Assembly (NCBI GenBank): GCA_905201175.1
Contig: CAJKNC010000022.1
Location: 1-18,716 of the forward strand
Source: an uncultured Succinatimonas sp.
GTDB lineage: Bacteria; Pseudomonadota; Gammaproteobacteria; Enterobacterales; Succinivibrionaceae
Length of the DNA stretch: 18,716 bases
Direction: 5' to 3'
Part shown: positions 1 through 7,592 of the stretch, one piece after another
Layout: each line of letters opens with the position of its first letter
Position numbering within the stretch: position 1 is the stretch's first letter
The notes under the pieces: generated by a model
The model's database searches: none
The model's input: only the letters and a program-made list of their open reading frames with translations
Told to the model about the DNA's origin: nothing
Position numbers and translations under genes: made by a program

Positions 1-94
1 AATAAAAATTTATCGGTAATAGCTTTAATTTATGTAATTTCTCAAAACTTTAATCCAGATAATTAAACTATTGCGTAATTTATATGCCAATCAT
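1..94. other. Left-edge intergenic sequence
   Basis: This AT-rich stretch lies beyond the upp terminator. I see no convincing gene or motif. Any gene it belongs to lies outside the window. Confidence 0.5.
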
Positions 95-126
95 AAAAAA
101 AGATCTGTTTTTTTGCAGATCTTTTT
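95..126 (-). terminator. Rho-independent terminator of upp (possibly bidirectional)
   Basis: A perfect 11-bp stem (AAAAAGATCTG at 97-107 and CAGATCTTTTT at 116-126) encloses an 8-nt loop. On the minus strand it is followed by a run of seven T (complement of 95-101), about 25 nt after the upp stop codon. T residues also follow the stem on the plus strand, so it could stop transcription both ways. Confidence 0.85.
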
Positions 127-151
127 ATGTGAGCAAATATATAAAATAATT

Positions 152-778
152 TTATATTGTTCCGAAGATCTTATCTCCTGCATCACCAAGTCCAGGAATG
201 ATATAGCCGTTTTGATTAAGATGATCATCAAGAGTTCCGACATAAAGATCAATATCAGGATGAACGGTACTAATTTTTTTTATGCCTTCAGGGGCTGCTA
301 CTATTACCAGGGCTTTAATCTTTTTGCAGCCGCGAGATTTTAAGAAACTCATTGCTTCTGATAATGAGCCTCCAGTAGCCAACATGGGATCGATTACTAT
401 AGCCATGCAGTCATCAATATTTTTGACGCATTTTTCATAGTATGGGGTAGGAGTTAAGGTATCTTCATTACGATACATTCCCAAGACGCTTACAGAGGTA
501 TCATTTAAGAAGTGAAGAACACCGTTTAGCATACCTATTCCAGCTCTTAATATAGGAACAATTGTTAGCTTTTGCTCATCAATTTTTACGCCCGAAGCAG
601 GTCCAGACCAAGTTGAAACGCTGACAGCTTCTGTATGGATATCTTTTAAGGCTTCAATAGTCATAATTTCGGCTATTTGTTCGGTAATCTGTCTAAAATT
701 ATGGCAGTTTATGTTAGCGTCACGAAGTTTACTGATTTTATACTGTAAGAGCGGATGATTTAGGTAAGTTACAGGCAT
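152..778 (-). CDS. upp: Uracil phosphoribosyltransferase
   Basis: Cytosolic pyrimidine-salvage enzyme that joins uracil and PRPP to give UMP and pyrophosphate. The 208-residue product has the family's usual length and aligns end to end with E. coli Upp. Visible motifs are VPILRAGIGM (residues 74-83), the MYRNE segment (101-105), the PRPP-binding loop VIDPMLATGGSL (128-139) and the uracil-binding C-terminus GYIIPGLGDAGDKIFG (about 192-207). The ATG start is preceded by AAGGAT at suitable spacing. It stands alone, with a terminator just downstream and a divergent holD-like gene upstream; no uraA permease is seen beside it. Identification is very secure. Confidence 0.97.
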   Translation of the reverse strand: MPVTYLNHPLLQYKISKLRDANINCHNFRQITEQIAEIMTIEALKDIHTEAVSVSTWSGPASGVKIDEQKLTIVPILRAGIGMLNGVLHFLNDTSVSVLGMYRNEDTLTPTPYYEKCVKNIDDCMAIVIDPMLATGGSLSEAMSFLKSRGCKKIKALVIVAAPEGIKKISTVHPDIDLYVGTLDDHLNQNGYIIPGLGDAGDKIFGTI

Positions 779-892
779 AACATTATCCTTGAGGTTAAGG
801 TATCTTTTATAAGCTTAGATCTAAATTAAAATTTAAAAATAGATTTCAAGTTTAATTTATGAAAATAGGCAATAAAAATATCCTGGTGAAAA

Positions 893-898
893 TATAAT
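893..898 (+). promoter_or_regulatory. Candidate -10 element for holD-rimI
   Basis: A perfect TATAAT lies 32 bases before the chosen holD ATG, which would give a leader of about 26 nt. No good -35 hexamer is seen 16-18 bases upstream (CAATAA or similar), so this is a tentative call. Confidence 0.35.
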
Positions 899-930
899 AG
901 TTATGTATAAAAGAGCAATTGAGGGATATG

Positions 931-1566
931 ATGATTTTTCACGAAGAGTTTATAGAATGGCATTTGAGATCTAAAGATAAACTAAAGATTAACCCCCAGC
1001 CTTTTTTAGATGAAGATCAAGCAGGCTCCCAGCTTGATAAGCATAATTTAGAAAAACAAGAAAGCAGCTCGTCTTTTAATGCAAATAATTCCGTTTTATC
1101 AGCAAATAAGTCTATAAATATTATAAATAATCAGGATAAGCTCCAGGATCATATAGAAGCTCCCTTAATCTTAAATGTAAGTTTGCAAAATCAGCTAAGC
1201 AGTAAACCTATGGTTGATGGAGTATTAGTCAATTCAGAGCTTAAGCGTTTTATTGTTGAAGAAAACCTTGAAAATCAAAGTAATAATAATTCCTGGCGTC
1301 TGCGTCCCCAAAGGGCAGATGTTTTTGTAAGTCTTGATAGCAAAGTTGATTATTTAGCGCAGTTTATACAATATTTAGAAAAATGCAGTTTTGATATTAA
1401 GAGTTATGAATCTAAATATCATTATTTGCCCAGTGATCTTTTAATTCTGGATGATAAAGAAAAGCCTGAGCAGGGGCATGTAGTTTATTTACAGCAGGGG
1501 AAGGGCGCAGTATGGGAGTTTCTAAAAAAGTATATACCGGAGAAGCTTATTTATGGAAAAAACTAA
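931..1566 (+). CDS. holD: Divergent, enlarged DNA polymerase III psi subunit (HolD-like)
   Basis: Probable psi subunit of the clamp loader, which in E. coli links the DnaX collar to chi and SSB. The product is 211 residues against 137 in E. coli. Three blocks match by eye: an N-terminal EWHLR like QWSLR of E. coli psi, whose Trp17 peptide binds the clamp-loader collar; PLILNVSLQNQLSSKPMVDG (about 78-97) like VRLVMVANDLPALTDPLVSD; and NSWRL (120-124), identical to the E. coli core motif. The C-terminal AVWEFLKKY resembles ALWQQICTY. The extra length is an Asn/Ser-rich linker near residues 27-75 and about 50 residues after NSWRL. The position directly before rimI, as in E. coli, supports the call. 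I chose ATG 931 because GAGGG (921-925) sits 5 nt before it; an in-frame TTG at 919 and ATG at 928 are alternatives. It overlaps rimI by 14 nt. A profile search would settle the identity. Confidence 0.68.
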   Translation: MIFHEEFIEWHLRSKDKLKINPQPFLDEDQAGSQLDKHNLEKQESSSSFNANNSVLSANKSINIINNQDKLQDHIEAPLILNVSLQNQLSSKPMVDGVLVNSELKRFIVEENLENQSNNNSWRLRPQRADVFVSLDSKVDYLAQFIQYLEKCSFDIKSYESKYHYLPSDLLILDDKEKPEQGHVVYLQQGKGAVWEFLKKYIPEKLIYGKN

Positions 1567-2053
1567 AAGTACTAAGTTTTTTACAACAAAAGTATTGGGA
1601 ATAGAAGATAAGTATTTAGCTTCTCAGATGGAATTTATTGAAGTACGCACACAAAAGAATGCTTGGACATTACAGTCTTTATGTGAATGCTTTGATGATG
1701 CCTATAGGATAGTAGGCTTATTTGCCGGAGCTAATTTAATAGGTTTTTCAGTGATTTTTGCCACTAAATTCAGCACTGATATCTTAACTATAGGTATTGA
1801 TCCTGAATATCAAGGCCGAAAATTAGGAACACTGCTTTTGAAAGAAACCTTAAGAGAAGCATTAAATTGTGGTGCAACAGAGTGTTTCCTTGAAGTAAGG
1901 CGATCTAATGTCGTGGCACAGAATTTGTATAAAAAATTCGGCTTTATGATTACCGGTGTAAGGCGCGGATATTATGCTCCATATGGAGATGAGCCTGCTG
2001 AAGATGCCTTTACAATGCATCTTGAAAATATCAATTTAGATTCTGCTTTTTAA
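1553..2053 (+). CDS. rimI: Ribosomal protein S18 alanine N-acetyltransferase
   Basis: GNAT-family acetyltransferase that, in E. coli, acetylates the N-terminal alanine of ribosomal protein S18 using acetyl-CoA. At 166 residues it is slightly longer than E. coli RimI (148), mainly at the N-terminus. Seen motifs are IDPEYQGRKLG (82-92, the acetyl-CoA pyrophosphate loop), LEVRRSN (113-119, with the catalytic Glu at 114) and NLYKKFGF (124-131, with the catalytic Tyr at 126), then RRGYYAPYGDEPAEDAFTM. The loop is unusual: the first Gly of Q-x-x-G-x-G is Lys90. The gene overlaps holD, with GGAG 10 nt before the ATG. RimI is favoured over a generic GNAT protein by sequence and synteny. Confidence 0.9.
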   Translation: MEKTKSTKFFTTKVLGIEDKYLASQMEFIEVRTQKNAWTLQSLCECFDDAYRIVGLFAGANLIGFSVIFATKFSTDILTIGIDPEYQGRKLGTLLLKETLREALNCGATECFLEVRRSNVVAQNLYKKFGFMITGVRRGYYAPYGDEPAEDAFTMHLENINLDSAF

Positions 2054-2261
2054 TAGTGCAAAATATGTATTGGTATGTCAGCCATATTTAGCAGTTAATT
2101 TCACGTACCATATCATGTAATAAGAGGGTGAAGAAATTATTCTTTACTTTGTGATCTATGCAACGTTTTAGCTAAAGGCTTAGATCTTCATATATAAGAA
2201 TACCTTTGTAAATATATAATGTAACAGTGTCAGAATAGTCTGTCCGTTAACAATAATATTG

Positions 2262-2275
2262 ATCCTTTGTAGGAT
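2262..2275 (+). other. Small hairpin in the pntA leader
   Basis: ATCCT, a TTGT loop and AGGAT form a 5-bp stem ending 10 nt before the pntA Shine-Dalgarno AGGA (2286-2289). It could modestly affect translation initiation. The rest of the 2054-2296 gap is AT-rich, and I see no clear promoter or terminator in it. Confidence 0.25.
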
Positions 2276-2296
2276 TATTAAATACAGGAAAATGCA

Positions 2297-3826
2297 ATGC
2301 TGATTGGTATTCCAAAAGAGAGTCTTAAGGGCGAAACAAGAGTTGCTGCAACTCCTGATACCGTCGGAAAGCTCCTAAAGCTTGGCTTTGAAGTAGCAGT
2401 TCAAAGTACTGCTGGTGCTTTAGCCAGTTTCACCGATGAAGCTTATAAGGCTGCCGGTGCTAAAGTTGTAGAAAAGGACGTCTGGAACAGCGACATCATT
2501 TTCAAGGTCAATGCTCCTAACGATGATGAAATTAAGCTGATGAAGGAAGGCCAGATTCTGGTTAGCTTCATTCGTCCTGCTCAAAATAAAGAACTTGTAG
2601 ATAAGCTAAATGCAAAGAAAGTTACTGTAATGGCTATGGATATGGTGCCGCGTATTTCTCGTGCCCAGTCCTTAGATGCATTGTCTTCTACAGCTAACAT
2701 TAGCGGTTATCGTGCTGTAGTTGAGGCTGCTCATGCGTTCGGTCGCTTCTTTACAGGTCAGGTAACTGCTGCAGGTAAGGTTCCTCCGGCAAAAGTTCTA
2801 GTAATTGGTGCTGGTGTTGCAGGTCTTGCTGCTATTGGTACAGCTCATTCATTAGGAGCTATTGTTCGTGCTTTTGATACTCGTTTAGAGGTAGCCGATC
2901 AGATTAAATCTATGGGCGGCGAATTCTTAAAGCTTGACTTTAAGAATGAAGATGGCGGCTCTTCAGACGGTTACGCTAAGACCATGAGTGATGAATTCAT
3001 CAAAGCTGAAATGGAGCTCTTCGCTCAGCAGGCTAAGGATGTTGACATCATTATTACTACCGCAGCTATTCCAGGTAAGCCTTCTCCGCGCTTAATTAGC
3101 AAGGAAATGGTAGAGAGCATGAAGTCAGGCTCTGTTATCGTTGATTTAGCTGCAGCCGGTGGTGGTAACTGTGAGTGTACTGTGGCAGGTAAGGTTATTA
3201 CAACTGATAATGGCGTTAAGATCATCGGTTATACCGATTTAGCTTCTCGTCTGCCAGCTCAGTCTTCTCAGCTTTATGCTACTAACCTAGTAAATTTATG
3301 TAAGCTTCTATGCAAAGCTAAAGACGGCAATGCAGTCATAGACTTTGAGGATGTAGTTTTACGCAATATGACTGTATCTCGTGATGGTGAGATTACCTTC
3401 CCGCCGCCAAAGATCAGTGTATCTGCAGCTCCTCAGGCTAAGCCTGCAGCAGCTCCGGCTAAGATTGAACAGAAGAAGACTTCTCCTGCATTAAAGTATA
3501 GCTGCTTAGCAGTACTTTTAGTATGCTTCTTGCTTATCGGCTTATTTGCTCCGGCAGAGTTCCTGCCGCACTTTACCGTCTTCGTCTTAGCCTGCGTAGT
3601 CGGTTACTATGTTGTTTGGAACGTTACTCATTCGCTTCATACTCCGTTGATGTCTGTAACTAATGCTATCTCCGGTATTATTGTAGTCGGTGCTATGCTG
3701 CAGTTTACAGGTGGTGTATTAACCGGTATTTTTGCATTTATCGGTGTATTGATTGCATCCATCAATATTTTCGGTGGTTTTGCTGTAACTCGCCGTATGC
3801 TAGCGATGTTTAGAAAGCAGAAATAA
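2297..3826 (+). CDS. pntA: NAD(P) transhydrogenase subunit alpha
   Basis: Alpha subunit of the inner-membrane proton-translocating transhydrogenase, which transfers hydride from NADH to NADP+ driven by proton motive force to supply NADPH. The 509 residues match E. coli PntA (510). The soluble NAD(H)-binding domain I spans about 1-375, with GIPKESLKGETRVAATPDTV at the start, the Rossmann segment VLVIGAGVAGLAAIGTAHSL and RAFDTRLEVADQIKSMGGEF. An Ala/Pro/Lys linker (about 376-395) leads to a membrane region with about four hydrophobic helices. AGGA sits 7 nt before the ATG. It forms an operon with pntB 20 bp downstream. No anomalies are seen, and identification is secure. Confidence 0.97.
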   Translation: MLIGIPKESLKGETRVAATPDTVGKLLKLGFEVAVQSTAGALASFTDEAYKAAGAKVVEKDVWNSDIIFKVNAPNDDEIKLMKEGQILVSFIRPAQNKELVDKLNAKKVTVMAMDMVPRISRAQSLDALSSTANISGYRAVVEAAHAFGRFFTGQVTAAGKVPPAKVLVIGAGVAGLAAIGTAHSLGAIVRAFDTRLEVADQIKSMGGEFLKLDFKNEDGGSSDGYAKTMSDEFIKAEMELFAQQAKDVDIIITTAAIPGKPSPRLISKEMVESMKSGSVIVDLAAAGGGNCECTVAGKVITTDNGVKIIGYTDLASRLPAQSSQLYATNLVNLCKLLCKAKDGNAVIDFEDVVLRNMTVSRDGEITFPPPKISVSAAPQAKPAAAPAKIEQKKTSPALKYSCLAVLLVCFLLIGLFAPAEFLPHFTVFVLACVVGYYVVWNVTHSLHTPLMSVTNAISGIIVVGAMLQFTGGVLTGIFAFIGVLIASINIFGGFAVTRRMLAMFRKQK

Positions 3827-3846
3827 GGCTAGGGAGAAAAATAAAA

Positions 3847-5229
3847 ATGACTTCATTAGGTACTATTGCCTATATTCTAGCTGCGCTTTTATTCATCATG
3901 GCGTTAGCTGGTCTTTCCAAACAGGAAACTGCTAAGTATGGCTGTCTTTCTGGTATGGTCGGCATGGCTTTAGCTCTGTTTACTACTTTCTTCTCTGTAA
4001 ACAGCGCTGTGGGTATTGTGCTCATCATCTTAGCTATGGTAATCGGTGCTTGCATTGGTATCTTCGTAGCTATGCGAGTACAGATGACTCAAATGCCTGA
4101 GTTGATTGCCTGTTTGCACAGCTTTGTGGGTTTGGCAGCTGTTTTAGTTGGCTATAATAGCTTTATCGAAACTCCTAATGCTGATAATACTCATTTGGCA
4201 GAGGTATTTTTGGGCGTATTCATCGGCGCCGTAACCTTTACAGGTTCTATTGTTGCCTATGGTAAGCTCAATGGTACTTACAAGCTGCGTATATTCAAAT
4301 CTGCTCCTCTGCAGTTACCAGGCGGACATTTCTTGAATTTGGTAGCTATTGTAATTTCCATTTTATTGATGGTTTGGTTTATGTCAGCAGAGGTCGCTCC
4401 TACTACTCCGTTAGTGCTGATGACCATTATTGCTTTTGCCTTCGGCATTAACTTAGTTGCTGCCATCGGCGGTGCTGATATGCCAGTAGTAATTTCCATG
4501 CTGAACTCTTATTCAGGATGGGCAGCAGCTGCTTCAGGCTTTATGCTCAGCAACGATCTCTTGATTGTTACCGGTGCTTTAGTAGGTTCTTCTGGTGCTA
4601 TTCTGTCCTACATTATGTGTAAGGCAATGAACCGCTCATTTATTTCTGTAATTGCCGGCGGTTTCGGTAATGCTCCTGTAGCTAAGAAGGATGAGGAAGT
4701 TGGCGAATACCATGAGATGAAGGCTAATGAGGTTGCTGAGTTATTGAAGAATTCTTCTTCTGTAATTATTACCCCAGGCTATGGTATGGCTGTAGCTCAA
4801 GCTCAGAATGCGGTCGCTACTATGACTGAAAAGCTAAAGGCTCGCGGCATTAACGTACGTTTCGCTATTCATCCAGTAGCAGGCCGTTTGCCAGGTCATA
4901 TGAATGTTCTTTTAGCTGAAGCTAAGGTTCCATATGATATCGTCTTTGAAATGGACGAGATTAACGACGAATTTGAAGATACTGATACAGTATTAGTAAT
5001 CGGCGCTAATGATACGGTTAACCCGGCAGCAGCCGAAGATCCTTCATCTCCTATTGCTGGTATGCCGGTATTAGAGGTTTGGAAGGCTCGCAACGTTGTC
5101 ATATTCAAGCGTTCTATGAATACTGGCTATGCAGGCGTTCAGAATCCGCTATTCTTCAAGGATAACTCTTACATGTGCTTCGGCGATGCTAAGAAGACTG
5201 TTGAAGAGATCGTAAGCAATCTTGACTAA
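3847..5229 (+). CDS. pntB: NAD(P) transhydrogenase subunit beta
   Basis: Beta subunit of the proton-translocating transhydrogenase. It supplies most of the transmembrane proton channel and the NADP(H)-binding domain III. The 460 residues match E. coli PntB (462). About eight or nine hydrophobic helices fill residues 1-265. Domain III follows, with VIITPGYGMAVAQAQNAV, the HPVAGRLPGHMNVLLAEA segment, VIGANDTVNPAA and the C-terminal KRSMNTGYAGVQNPLFF. AGGGAG (3831-3836) precedes the ATG at good spacing. The stop codon lies inside one small inverted repeat and is followed by a strong terminator, so pntAB looks like a self-contained two-gene unit. Confidence 0.97.
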   Translation: MTSLGTIAYILAALLFIMALAGLSKQETAKYGCLSGMVGMALALFTTFFSVNSAVGIVLIILAMVIGACIGIFVAMRVQMTQMPELIACLHSFVGLAAVLVGYNSFIETPNADNTHLAEVFLGVFIGAVTFTGSIVAYGKLNGTYKLRIFKSAPLQLPGGHFLNLVAIVISILLMVWFMSAEVAPTTPLVLMTIIAFAFGINLVAAIGGADMPVVISMLNSYSGWAAAASGFMLSNDLLIVTGALVGSSGAILSYIMCKAMNRSFISVIAGGFGNAPVAKKDEEVGEYHEMKANEVAELLKNSSSVIITPGYGMAVAQAQNAVATMTEKLKARGINVRFAIHPVAGRLPGHMNVLLAEAKVPYDIVFEMDEINDEFEDTDTVLVIGANDTVNPAAAEDPSSPIAGMPVLEVWKARNVVIFKRSMNTGYAGVQNPLFFKDNSYMCFGDAKKTVEEIVSNLD

Positions 5230-5245
5230 GCTTTTATTTAGTCAA
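5222..5245 (+). repeat. Inverted repeat over the pntB stop codon
   Basis: TTGACTAA (5222-5229) and TTAGTCAA (5238-5245) form a perfect 8-bp stem with an 8-nt loop; the left arm includes the pntB stop. It lies 9 bases before the main terminator and may protect the mRNA 3' end. Its role is inferred. Confidence 0.45.
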
Positions 5246-5254
5246 ATGTAAAAT

Positions 5255-5281
5255 AAAAAGCCATCAGCTGATGGCTTTTTT
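5255..5281. terminator. Bidirectional terminator between pntB and crr-like gene
   Basis: The core GCCATCAGCTGATGGC (5260-5275) is a perfect palindrome flanked by five A and then six T, so it reads as a terminator on both strands. It serves pntAB on the plus strand and probably the convergent cysZ-ptsI-crr operon on the minus strand, whose last stop is about 70 bp away. Confidence 0.85.
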
Positions 5282-5351
5282 ATGAATAAAAATAACATGT
5301 TACATATAAATAGCTTTTGGAATTTCAATAAGTTTATTTAAAAGATAATAT

Positions 5352-5876
5352 TTAATGATTTAAGGCAACCCATGCGCATGGACTTTCTCCGGCGATAACC
5401 TTTCCTGAAGCTGCAGCGACCTTAGCAATATCGGCTGAGGATTTGACTACAATTATTGAGGTTATAGTAGATTTTAAATTTGATGAGGCCTTGCTCATAT
5501 CAAATTTAATAATTACATCCCCCTTTTTTACTTTATCGCCATTTTTAATCTGGGCTTCAAAGCCTTCTCCGCTAAAACGCCGTGTTCCTACTCCGCAGGT
5601 TACATAGATTTCAACGCCGCAATTTGATCTAATTGCAAAGGCATTTTGGGAAGAAAGCAATCTTGAAATGATTCCGTCACAGGGAGCTAATATTTCCTGA
5701 TTTTCTGGAATAATAGCTACTCCATCTCCTACAATGCATTCCGAAATTACCAGATCAGGAACATCGGATAGGGGTAATAATGAGCCACTTACTGGAGCTA
5801 TGAGTTCTAAATCAGCATCTTCTCTAGCTACTGATACTGCATCACGTTTTCCAAAAAGCATGGATAAAATTCCCAT
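5352..5876 (-). CDS. crr: PTS glucose-type IIA (crr) homologue lacking both active-site histidines
   Basis: Cytosolic protein homologous along its whole length to IIA-Glc, which in E. coli receives phosphate from HPr and also regulates adenylate cyclase and permeases. It has 174 residues against 169. Conserved blocks include IAPVSGSLLPLSDVPD, IVGDGVAI, APCDGIISRL, GVEIYV, GEGF and VKKGDVIIKFD. Both active-site histidines are gone: E. coli His75 (NHAFSI) is Asn78 here (QNAFAI), and the phosphorylated His90 (LFVHFGIDT) is Thr93 (IYVTCGVGT). The alignment across this block has no gaps. It therefore should not carry phosphate on histidine. ATG 5876 is chosen because GAGG lies 6 nt upstream; an in-frame TTG at 5888 is less likely. 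It follows the ptsI-like gene by 51 bp. The family assignment is sure; the function is unknown. Confidence 0.88.
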   Translation of the reverse strand: MGILSMLFGKRDAVSVAREDADLELIAPVSGSLLPLSDVPDLVISECIVGDGVAIIPENQEILAPCDGIISRLLSSQNAFAIRSNCGVEIYVTCGVGTRRFSGEGFEAQIKNGDKVKKGDVIIKFDMSKASSNLKSTITSIIVVKSSADIAKVAAASGKVIAGESPCAWVALNH

Positions 5877-5927
5877 AATTATCCTCAACTACATTTAAAT
5901 AAATTTTTATATCAAATATGATTATTT

Positions 5928-7589
5928 TTAGTTCATATTTAATCTGTTTATAAGAGCAGATAGTTCTTTGCCAGTAAAAATATTCATTACCTCATTATAA
6001 AGATTGATGTCAAATTCTGGTTCGCATTGAGAATCGATATTCAGCTGTTCGACAGCGTTACGCATGCGGTTTATTTGGTAGCCATCAACAGCATAATAGA
6101 TTACGCCTAGTTTATAGAAGAACTTTAAAAGTTCAATTCTTGGTGCATAACGTCCTGCAACCCCTACAGGGATATGCAATTCGTGGGCGGCTTTTGCGGC
6201 CATAACAATCATTTTAGCTAGAGCTGGGGTAAAGGCTTTGTCAGCAGGTCTAGGAGCCGAAGCATACTCAGCTAAGGAGCTAGTACCAATAATTATAAGA
6301 GAGCAATCTACAGAAAAGCCTTGAGCGCATAAAACTGAAGAAGGAGTCTCACTCATAAATCCTATTTCATAGGTTCCATGCTCTTTTTTAAGCTCGTCTA
6401 ATTCCTGACAGCATTCTGCAGCTAAGTTTTTAAGATAAACAGCTTCGCTCAGCCTTGTAATTAAAGGAAATATTATTTTGATATTGCGTCCTGCTGAAGA
6501 TAGCAATAAAGCTCTTATTTCTTTTTTTAATAAACGAGAGCCTACTTCAGCACCATAGCCTTTAAGAGGGCCTTGATCGTCAAGATGTATTCTAAAAAGT
6601 GGTTTTTTATCATCAGCGAAATCAAAAGTTCTGGCTGTAATTGGAGCTGTTTTAGATATAGGAGCGAATAATTTAAAAAAGGCTTTGGTCATTTCCTCTT
6701 CAGTAGGCTCATGATCATAGCCTAGAAATAGAAATTCTGAACGTAACAGACCTAAGCCATGAGTAGTATAAAGTGAATTACCGTTAATTTGCCTAATTGC
6801 GCCTACAGCACCAGCAATAGTAACATTTATAAGAGAATCATCATTAGTTTCATCATTAAACAGATCTTGCCTCTCAAGCATGGCCTGTGCTGTATTTTCT
6901 TCAGGGTCAATTACTAAGACCCCGTTATTGCCGTCTACTAGAAGTTTAGTTCCATTTTCAATAGATGTAGCGCCTTGTACGCCGAAAATAGCCGGAATTC
7001 CCAGCTCACGCAGTACTACGCCCAGATGTCCTGAATCTCTGCCGAATTCTAAAACTACAGCTTGAACCTTCTCAATATCTAAAGATAGAAAAAGTGCGGG
7101 CGAGAGATTCTCTGCAACTATAACAGCTTTTTCTTTCAAATTAGGCAGAACTACAGTAGAGTCGTCGCGATTATGAAGAGTATTGATAAATTCAAGTAGT
7201 AAAGAACTTAACTCTTTATTATCATTTAAGAGCTCAGGATCTTTGCTGTGATTAAATTTTGCCAGTTTTCCTAATAGCACGCTCCTGCAGGCGGTAATTG
7301 CTGAGCATCCTTGGTTTATAAGCTCAATAATATCGTGTTTATTGTTTTTATCTGTTAAATATCCTGCTGTAGCTCCGAATAGGTCGCGAATACGATCTTG
7401 CCCTGGATTTACAATTTGTCTTAATCGATTGGCAAATTCTGTGCTTTTCTTTTGGAATTTGTCTATCTCTTCTTGGGGATCAAGAGCGTATATATTAACT
7501 TCATGATTAAAATTTCCTGGTTTAGATACAGATACGGCAGGAGCAAAACCAACTCCTGCAGCAATAGAGACTCCTGTCAAAGTATACAT
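5928..7589 (-). CDS. ptsI: PTS Enzyme I homologue with degenerate catalytic site
   Basis: Full-length homologue of Enzyme I, which normally takes phosphate from PEP and passes it to HPr. It has 553 residues against 575. The N-terminal half includes the helical HPr-binding region and His188 in a remodelled motif (GRDSGHLGVVLR instead of GGRTSHTSIMAR), followed by ELGIPAIFG. The C-terminal barrel keeps LLRSEFLF (Arg283, E. coli Arg296), ARTFDF (Arg320, E. coli Arg332) and SETP (Glu414, E. coli Glu431). The metal-site Asn454-Asp455 (GTNDLTQY) has become Ser437-Ser438 (GTSSLAEY), and the catalytic Cys502 (GMCGE) is Ala478 (GVAGR). PEP-dependent autophosphorylation is thus unlikely. AAAAGGAT overlaps the end of cysZ 3 bp upstream, indicating a coupled operon. 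Fold identity is sure; activity is doubtful. Confidence 0.88.
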   Translation of the reverse strand: MYTLTGVSIAAGVGFAPAVSVSKPGNFNHEVNIYALDPQEEIDKFQKKSTEFANRLRQIVNPGQDRIRDLFGATAGYLTDKNNKHDIIELINQGCSAITACRSVLLGKLAKFNHSKDPELLNDNKELSSLLLEFINTLHNRDDSTVVLPNLKEKAVIVAENLSPALFLSLDIEKVQAVVLEFGRDSGHLGVVLRELGIPAIFGVQGATSIENGTKLLVDGNNGVLVIDPEENTAQAMLERQDLFNDETNDDSLINVTIAGAVGAIRQINGNSLYTTHGLGLLRSEFLFLGYDHEPTEEEMTKAFFKLFAPISKTAPITARTFDFADDKKPLFRIHLDDQGPLKGYGAEVGSRLLKKEIRALLLSSAGRNIKIIFPLITRLSEAVYLKNLAAECCQELDELKKEHGTYEIGFMSETPSSVLCAQGFSVDCSLIIIGTSSLAEYASAPRPADKAFTPALAKMIVMAAKAAHELHIPVGVAGRYAPRIELLKFFYKLGVIYYAVDGYQINRMRNAVEQLNIDSQCEPEFDINLYNEVMNIFTGKELSALINRLNMN

Positions 7590-7592
7590 TTT

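Noticed and set aside
2060..2120. Imperfect inverted repeat TGGTATGT and ACGTACCA after rimI as a terminator
   Set aside because: The arms are far apart and mismatched, and no T run follows.
2145..2170. CRP-like half site TGTGA before pntA
   Set aside because: Only one half matches (TGTGATCTATGCAACG), so there is not enough for a call.
2297..5229. Open frames on the minus strand inside pntAB
   Set aside because: They lie fully within strongly conserved pntA and pntB and show no recognisable protein features; they are shadows of the codon pattern.
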